A stretch of DNA of 64,000 nucleotides from Acidicapsa ligni (GTDB lineage: Bacteria; Acidobacteriota; Terriglobia; Terriglobales; Acidobacteriaceae): assembly GCF_025685655.1 (NCBI RefSeq), contig NZ_JAGSYG010000003.1:496001-560000 (forward strand), given 5' to 3'. Under the pieces are notes generated by a model. It saw nothing but the letters and a program-made list of their open reading frames with translations, ran no database searches and had not been told where the DNA came from. A program made the position numbers and the translations under genes. Positions within the stretch are counted from its first letter, which is position 1. Each line of letters opens with the position of its first letter. Positions 60,379 through 64,000 of the stretch are shown in pieces.

Positions 60379-62160
60379 ATGTTTCGCGATTTGAAGCCGC
60401 TTTTTCGTTATATGGCCCGCTACAAGTGGGGCTACCTCTGGGGCACCCTGTCCCTGATGGCGACCAACGCCATCTGGGTGCTGTTTCCCAAGGTGATTGA
60501 AAAGGCAGTCAATGAGCTGAACCACGCGGACGCAGGCCCGGCAGCCATGCGGCAGAAGATCATCTTCTACGCCAGCCTGCTGATCGGAATCGCGCTGTTG
60601 AAGGGCGTCTTTCTTTATGCCTCGCGATGGATCCTGATTGGCATCTCGCGGGAGATCGAGTTCGATCTGCGCAACGATCTCTTTAAGCAACTTGAGCGGC
60701 AGGATTCGGGCTACTATCAGCGCTATCGTACCGGCGACATCATGGCCCGGCTCACGAATGATCTCAACGCCGTACGGCAACTGCTTGGACCCGCTATCAT
60801 GTATAGCGCGAATACGGTGCTGTTCTCGGTAGGCGCGCTGTATTTCCTGCTCCGCATCAGTCCGTGGCTCACCCTGGTGGCCCTGGCGCCGATGCCGATA
60901 GCTTCGGTACTGGTGCAGTATTTCGGCGCGCGCATTCATGAGCGTTTCGAACGGATCCAGGCCAGCTTTTCTGAGATTACTTCGCATGCACAGGAGAATT
61001 TTTCCGGGGCTCGGCTGATACGTGCATTCGCACGCGAAAAATCGCAGATCGAATCCTTCGAAAAAGCAAACCAGGAATACATTCGCCGAGCTCTGCGGCT
61101 TGTGCAACTGATGGGCATGCTGTGGCCGACGCTGGAGTTCGTACTCGGTGTGGCGCTGGTCATCACGCTCTTTGCGGGTGGACGCCTCGTGCTGGAACAC
61201 AAGATCGATGTAGGCAGTTTCATCGCATTCAATACCTACATGATCCTGCTTACCTTCCCCATTATTGCTGTGGGCTGGGTGGTGAATCTCTTCCAGCGTG
61301 GAACGGCCTCCATCAAGCGCATCGATGAGATTCTGCGCTCTGAGCCGACGATTGATGACAGCCGCGCGGATACATCCATTCCCGCGAACCTGCTGTTGCG
61401 TGGCGATATTGAATTTCGCAATTTGAGCTTTGGATACGGCGATAAAACGGTGCTGAGCAATATCAATCTCTCCGTTCCCGCAGGATCAACCCTGGCGATT
61501 GTAGGGCCGACGGGCGCGGGTAAGTCTACGTTGATTAGCCTGATTCCGCGCCTGCTGGATGTCGATGCAGAGACGCTATGGATTGACGGACGTCCGATTC
61601 GCGAGTATCCGCTGAAAGTGCTTCGCGCAAACATTGGCGTCGTGCCACAAGAGACGTTTCTCTTCAGTGAAACTATCCGCGAGAACCTTTGCTTTGGCGC
61701 ACCGAATGCGACGAATGACGAAATCATGGAAGCCGCGGAAGCAGCTTATATTCGCAGCGAATTTGAAGACTTCCCTCTAGGCTTTGAAACGATCGTAGGC
61801 GAACGCGGCGTTACGCTTTCCGGCGGCCAGAAGCAGAGAACTTCGATCGCGCGCGCGCTGCTGCGACACCCCCGAATTCTGATTTTGGATGATGCACTGG
61901 CCAGCGTCGACACGTACACGGAAGAGCGAATCCTGCGTGGCCTACGCGACTATACAAGCAAGACCGAAGCGCAAGGTTGTACCACGATCCTCATCTCGCA
62001 TCGGATTTCGACGGTGCGGGATGCGGATCAGATCGCAGTATTGGATCACGGTCGCATTATTGAATTAGGAACACACGAAGAATTATTATCACGCGGCGGC
62101 TACTACGCGGGGCTCTACGAAAAGCAACTGCTTGAAGAAGAGTTATCCGTTACAGGATAG
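60379..62160 (+). CDS. ABC exporter (transmembrane plus ATPase domains in one chain)
   Basis: 593-residue half-transporter of the MsbA/MDR type. Six membrane helices lie in residues 1-315, and the ATPase domain has Walker A GPTGAGKS (376-383), signature LSGGQKQR (480-487), Walker B ILILDDALASVD with Asp504 and Asp505, and the H-loop His in LISHRIS. The catalytic Glu after Walker B is replaced by Asp505, a form also seen in one partner of heterodimeric exporters. No partner gene is adjacent. Substrate unknown (lipid, peptide or drug). The ATG at 60379 matches the family start; an in-frame extension to 60178 overlaps the divergent gene and lacks similarity. Confidence 0.9.
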   Translation: MFRDLKPLFRYMARYKWGYLWGTLSLMATNAIWVLFPKVIEKAVNELNHADAGPAAMRQKIIFYASLLIGIALLKGVFLYASRWILIGISREIEFDLRNDLFKQLERQDSGYYQRYRTGDIMARLTNDLNAVRQLLGPAIMYSANTVLFSVGALYFLLRISPWLTLVALAPMPIASVLVQYFGARIHERFERIQASFSEITSHAQENFSGARLIRAFAREKSQIESFEKANQEYIRRALRLVQLMGMLWPTLEFVLGVALVITLFAGGRLVLEHKIDVGSFIAFNTYMILLTFPIIAVGWVVNLFQRGTASIKRIDEILRSEPTIDDSRADTSIPANLLLRGDIEFRNLSFGYGDKTVLSNINLSVPAGSTLAIVGPTGAGKSTLISLIPRLLDVDAETLWIDGRPIREYPLKVLRANIGVVPQETFLFSETIRENLCFGAPNATNDEIMEAAEAAYIRSEFEDFPLGFETIVGERGVTLSGGQKQRTSIARALLRHPRILILDDALASVDTYTEERILRGLRDYTSKTEAQGCTTILISHRISTVRDADQIAVLDHGRIIELGTHEELLSRGGYYAGLYEKQLLEEELSVTG

Positions 62161-62169
62161 ATAGAAGCA

Positions 62170-62619
62170 TTACGCAGTCCAGCTCGAAGCCTGCTCAGGG
62201 TCTGGTTTGGATTGACTAATTGGGGCAATGCGTTTTGCGGAAGTTGGCGCAGAAGGATAGCGGCCACCCTCAGAAGCAACCTGCCGCCACGCATCGCGAA
62301 TGTTTTTGACGCAGCCAATAACATCATGAAACCGCTGTGTAGAGGCGCTCTGCGATGCCTGCAGAATCAGCGCAAACATGGATGCATAGAACTCACTCAA
62401 TACCAGTGCAGGACGCCCTCCGATATCCATCCGCAAACGAGCCTGGAGATGGATGAGGATATCCAGCGCCCGCTTAACTGCAACGCGACGCCCGTTCACG
62501 TCGTCGCGTTCGACCGCCTCAATCGCGGCGTAGAGAAAACGAATGATGCCATCGTAAAGAGCTACGACGAGATCGACCGGCGAGGCTCCATCGAGCGCGC
62601 GTTCCTGATAACTGGCCAT
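62170..62619 (-). CDS. fliS: Flagellar export chaperone FliS
   Basis: 149-residue helical chaperone that binds the C-terminus of flagellin and holds it unfolded for export. It has the FliS pattern SPVDLVVALYDGIIRFLYAA, RRVAVKRALDILIHLQARL, GGRPALVLSEFYASMF. A Ser/Pro-rich C-terminal tail of about 30 residues follows. The ATG at 62619 has AGGGAG upstream on the minus strand. It follows fliD by 41 bp, the usual fliD-fliS order, and is convergent with the ABC exporter. Confidence 0.9.
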   Translation of the reverse strand: MASYQERALDGASPVDLVVALYDGIIRFLYAAIEAVERDDVNGRRVAVKRALDILIHLQARLRMDIGGRPALVLSEFYASMFALILQASQSASTQRFHDVIGCVKNIRDAWRQVASEGGRYPSAPTSAKRIAPISQSKPDPEQASSWTA

Positions 62620-62660
62620 TGAGATGATTACTCCCTGGAGTCTTTCGACAGTCCTATTGC

Positions 62661-64000
62661 TTATCCCAGTGTGGGCGCGTTGTATCCGGTGATGGCGGAA
62701 TAAAGCTCCGACACATTGTTGAGGTTCGATGGAATTGACTGGAGAATTTCGTTGGCGCTGGTAAGCTCCAAGGTGAGACTTACCTGTTCCGTCGAGATAA
62801 CAAGATCTTCATTTGAGATATCCGTGTTAAGCGAGGACTCTATCGAGCTATCGGAACTTAACGCCAGCGCCAGCGTACCGTTGATATTCGATGTGCCAAG
62901 GTTATTAAGCGTGTTGGAGAACTCCGTGCCCCAGCTATCGCTGTTTTGGAAGAAGCTGACCACACCCGAATAATCCATGTTCAATTCATTGTTGAGCGTG
63001 TCGGAATCAAGGCTCAAAGTACCGTCGTTATTGACGGTAACGCCCAGGGCCGTAAGGCTGTTGACGTCGCTCTGGGGGTTGTAGTTCAGCGTAGTGGCTC
63101 CGTCAGCGATGGACGAAGTGACAGTTAGTTTTCCCGCAGCTCCGGATACATCGGATACTAACGACAGTCGCGAACCGGTGGAGTCGGTAAGAACGCTGGC
63201 TGTAACTCCAATATTGGTGGAGTTAATCGCCGAGACGAGTCCATTCAGATTCTGATCGGCAGTTGGGAGAGAGCTAAGATCGATCGTCGCTGGAGAGGAT
63301 GAACCCGCGGTGATGGTAATGGATCCGGTCAAGGTGTCTGAAGTATTTGCCGACGGAATCTCATCGAGATAGCCAGAAGGCGAAGTCGTATTGATAGAGC
63401 CGAGAAGCTGCTCCTGCAAAAGTGTGAGCGTGGGCGTGCCAAAAAGCGGCTCCGGCGTACCGGAACTGGTATTGCCCTCCTGCGAATTGATCGCGCTGAC
63501 GACAGCGTTGTAATCGGAAACAAGCTGCGTCATCGAGCTGACGACACCCGTGTTGTAATTGATAACCTGCATCTGAACTGGCTCGGGAGTGGCAGTCGCA
63601 CCTGTACCGGTGATAGGGGATGGGGCAAGCAACTCGAAGGTAACTCCAGGAATAACATTGGCGACAGTGTTGGAAGCGCTGGTGATTGTAACTCCATCCA
63701 CCGAGAGACTTGCATCGGCCCCGGCCGTTGCGGGGTTATAGCCCAAAGGATTGGTCCCTCCATCGCTGATCGAAGAAGTTACAGAGAGATCGCCAGCCGT
63801 ACCGGAGGTTGCAGAGACCAGCGAGAGTCGCGAGCCTGTAGTATCTGTCAGGACGGAAGCCGTAACTCCAATGCCCGCCGCGTTAATAGCAGAGGCCACA
63901 CCAGCCAGAGTGTTATCTCCCGAGTCGAGCGTGATGGTCTGCGCCGTACCCGAACCAACCCGAATGGAGATAGAGCCGCTCAATGCAGCGGATGCGTCGG
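62661..64000 (-). CDS. fliD: Flagellar filament cap FliD (N-terminus outside window)
   Basis: About 446 C-terminal residues are visible; the frame is open through the right edge, and family-like sequence (DASAALSGSISIRV) precedes the first possible start near 63983, so this is a partial gene. FliD caps the growing filament. Two internal repeats of the flagellin IN type are clear: GVTASVLTDTTGSRLSLVSATSGTAG and GVTASVLTDSTGSRLSLVSDVSGAAG, each after LAGVASAINAA or LNGLVSAINST. The FliD pattern SMTQLVSDYNAVVSAINSQEG and the C-terminal coiled region are present. fliS follows after 41 bp. Confidence 0.9.
   Translation of the reverse strand, partial: DASAALSGSISIRVGSGTAQTITLDSGDNTLAGVASAINAAGIGVTASVLTDTTGSRLSLVSATSGTAGDLSVTSSISDGGTNPLGYNPATAGADASLSVDGVTITSASNTVANVIPGVTFELLAPSPITGTGATATPEPVQMQVINYNTGVVSSMTQLVSDYNAVVSAINSQEGNTSSGTPEPLFGTPTLTLLQEQLLGSINTTSPSGYLDEIPSANTSDTLTGSITITAGSSSPATIDLSSLPTADQNLNGLVSAINSTNIGVTASVLTDSTGSRLSLVSDVSGAAGKLTVTSSIADGATTLNYNPQSDVNSLTALGVTVNNDGTLSLDSDTLNNELNMDYSGVVSFFQNSDSWGTEFSNTLNNLGTSNINGTLALALSSDSSIESSLNTDISNEDLVISTEQVSLTLELTSANEILQSIPSNLNNVSELYSAITGYNAPTLG

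Overview
The window looks like chromosomal DNA of an Acidobacteriota member, most likely subdivision 1 (Acidobacteriaceae). This is inferred from gene content: a TIGR03435-type secreted protein, an ADOP-type MacB/FtsX permease, futalosine-route menaquinone genes (mqnE, mqnD), a fused LptF-LptG permease, many small secreted proteins of unknown function, and Gram-negative envelope genes (Mla, OmpA-like, OprB-like). Base composition is moderately GC-rich and even. I see no rRNA, tRNA, prophage, insertion sequence or CRISPR array.

Left end (1-12.1 kb): a same-strand trehalose/alpha-glucan cluster, glgE (5' end outside the window), treS-maltokinase fusion, a degenerate glycosyltransferase-like gene, a TM-helix membrane protein, treY and treZ. 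TreS plus maltokinase turns trehalose into maltose-1-phosphate, GlgE polymerises it into alpha-glucan, and TreY/TreZ release trehalose from glucan, so the locus encodes a closed trehalose-glucan cycle.

12.1-24.6 kb: a VTT/DedA-like membrane protein, mlaE and mlaF (the mlaF start lies inside an octamer repeat array), a SYLF lipid-binding protein, a secreted unknown, glutaryl-CoA dehydrogenase, mqnE with a small membrane protein behind it, a BNR/VPS10-like propeller protein, an OmpA-like porin with PKD-type linkers, and a lone nuoB.

24.6-37.3 kb: a secreted unknown, then nitrogen sensing (amtB, glnB/K, and glnD 4 kb further on). Between them lie a hexose-6-phosphate mutarotase and an ADOP permease with two compensating frameshifts. 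A GH18 protein, a secreted unknown and a GNAT acetyltransferase follow.

37.3-46 kb: an RcnR/FrmR/CsoR-family metal regulator divergent from an OprB-like porin, with two matched operator-like palindromes between them. Next come a DUF4126-like membrane protein, ftsB, and a minus-strand run of phosphohexomutase, aldo/keto reductase, GT4 glycosyltransferase and GMC oxidoreductase.

46-64 kb: bioY, mqnD, a LamG-like secreted protein, a LytS/LytTR two-component pair, a receiver-GGDEF-like protein with a GKDEF site, copZ-copA, lptFG, the TIGR03435 protein, a TolB-like propeller, an ABC exporter, and fliS-fliD (fliD runs off the right edge). Several intergenic gaps carry short tandem arrays with unrelated units of 8, 12, 13, 14 and 20 bp, and several clear hairpin terminators are visible.
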